Shown here: positions 63,745-64,000 of the stretch, piece by piece | Layout: each line of letters begins with the position of its first letter | Numbering within the stretch: the stretch's first letter is position 1 | Assembly (NCBI GenBank): GCA_965153455.1 | Contig: OZ234495.1 | Coordinates: forward strand, 9,978,875 to 10,042,874 | DNA length: 64,000 nt | Reading direction: 5' to 3' | Source: Sphagnum compactum | Taxonomy: Eukaryota; Bryophyta; Sphagnopsida; Sphagnales | The notes under the pieces: generated by a model | Seen by the model: the letters and a program-made list of their open reading frames with translations, nothing else | What the model was told of the DNA's origin: nothing | The model's database searches: none | Translations under genes and position numbers: made by a program

Positions 63745-64000
63745 CCTTTTCAAGTTAAAAATAATTAAATTAACTATTTAAAATGTCAAAATTTAAGGAA
63801 ATTACAAAGGAAGGAAAAATGAAAAAAATGGAAAAATCCTAAGAGATTCATACCTTAAGCCAATGCACCATTTCAAGTAAATATCCAAGATTTAACAAAA
63901 TATTTCTATCTTAAATTTGATGGAACATTATGTCTTCCCATTTTTGCAAAATGAAGTAATAAAACATGTTGTAAAAGGTCTCATTATATTGGAGGTTTTG

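Noticed and set aside
1-64000. CRISPR arrays, operons, phage or plasmid features
   Set aside because: The repeats are microsatellites, tandem duplications and transposons, and the genes are spliced eukaryotic genes. Nothing prokaryotic was seen.
1-64000. tRNA or rRNA genes
   Set aside because: No cloverleaf-like conserved A and B boxes or rRNA segments were noticed by eye. A covariance-model scan would be needed to exclude small tRNAs.

Overview
This is nuclear DNA from a land plant that makes motile, flagellated sperm. A fern or another seed-free plant fits best, but the species cannot be named from the sequence. The evidence is: AT-rich DNA; genes split into many short exons with GT-AG introns; plant-type telomere motifs (CCCTAAA); decayed plant LINE and hAT-like elements; a plant Golgi family GT61 glycosyltransferase; and two genes of cilia and flagella (CFAP57 and CEP290) that flowering plants lack. 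There is no bacterial or organellar gene order.

Layout. 1-15.2 kb is AT-rich intergenic DNA with a hAT-like relic near 3.9-4.6 kb and a degenerate but nearly full-length LINE on the minus strand (about 10.0 to 4.75 kb). 15.25-35.83 kb holds a 25-exon plus-strand gene for CFAP57/WDR65, an axonemal WD40 plus coiled-coil protein. Two of its introns carry members of one MITE-like family. 35.8-40.0 kb is AT-rich and empty apart from isolated exon-like pieces. 39.98-41.74 kb is a two-exon minus-strand GT61 glycosyltransferase. 44.38-49.68 kb is a 13-exon plus-strand gene whose frame stays open at every junction and which matches only the C-terminal third or so of the transition-zone protein CEP290. 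50.72-55.73 kb is a 14-exon minus-strand gene for the ribosome-biogenesis protein UTP15, convergent with CEP290. 56-64 kb is AT-rich again, with a second LINE fragment and a near-perfect hairpin.

The genes do not form an operon. CFAP57 and CEP290 both serve the cilium and probably act only in sperm development. UTP15 acts in the nucleolus and has telo-box motifs upstream and in intron 1, as expected for plant ribosome-biogenesis genes. GT61 acts in the Golgi on wall polysaccharides or glycoproteins.

Exon models were built by hand from reading-frame phase, splice dinucleotides and remembered similarity to the human proteins; no alignment or search was run. The UTP15, GT61 and CEP290 models close without a frame break. 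The CFAP57 model lacks one small exon between 16450 and 20189.
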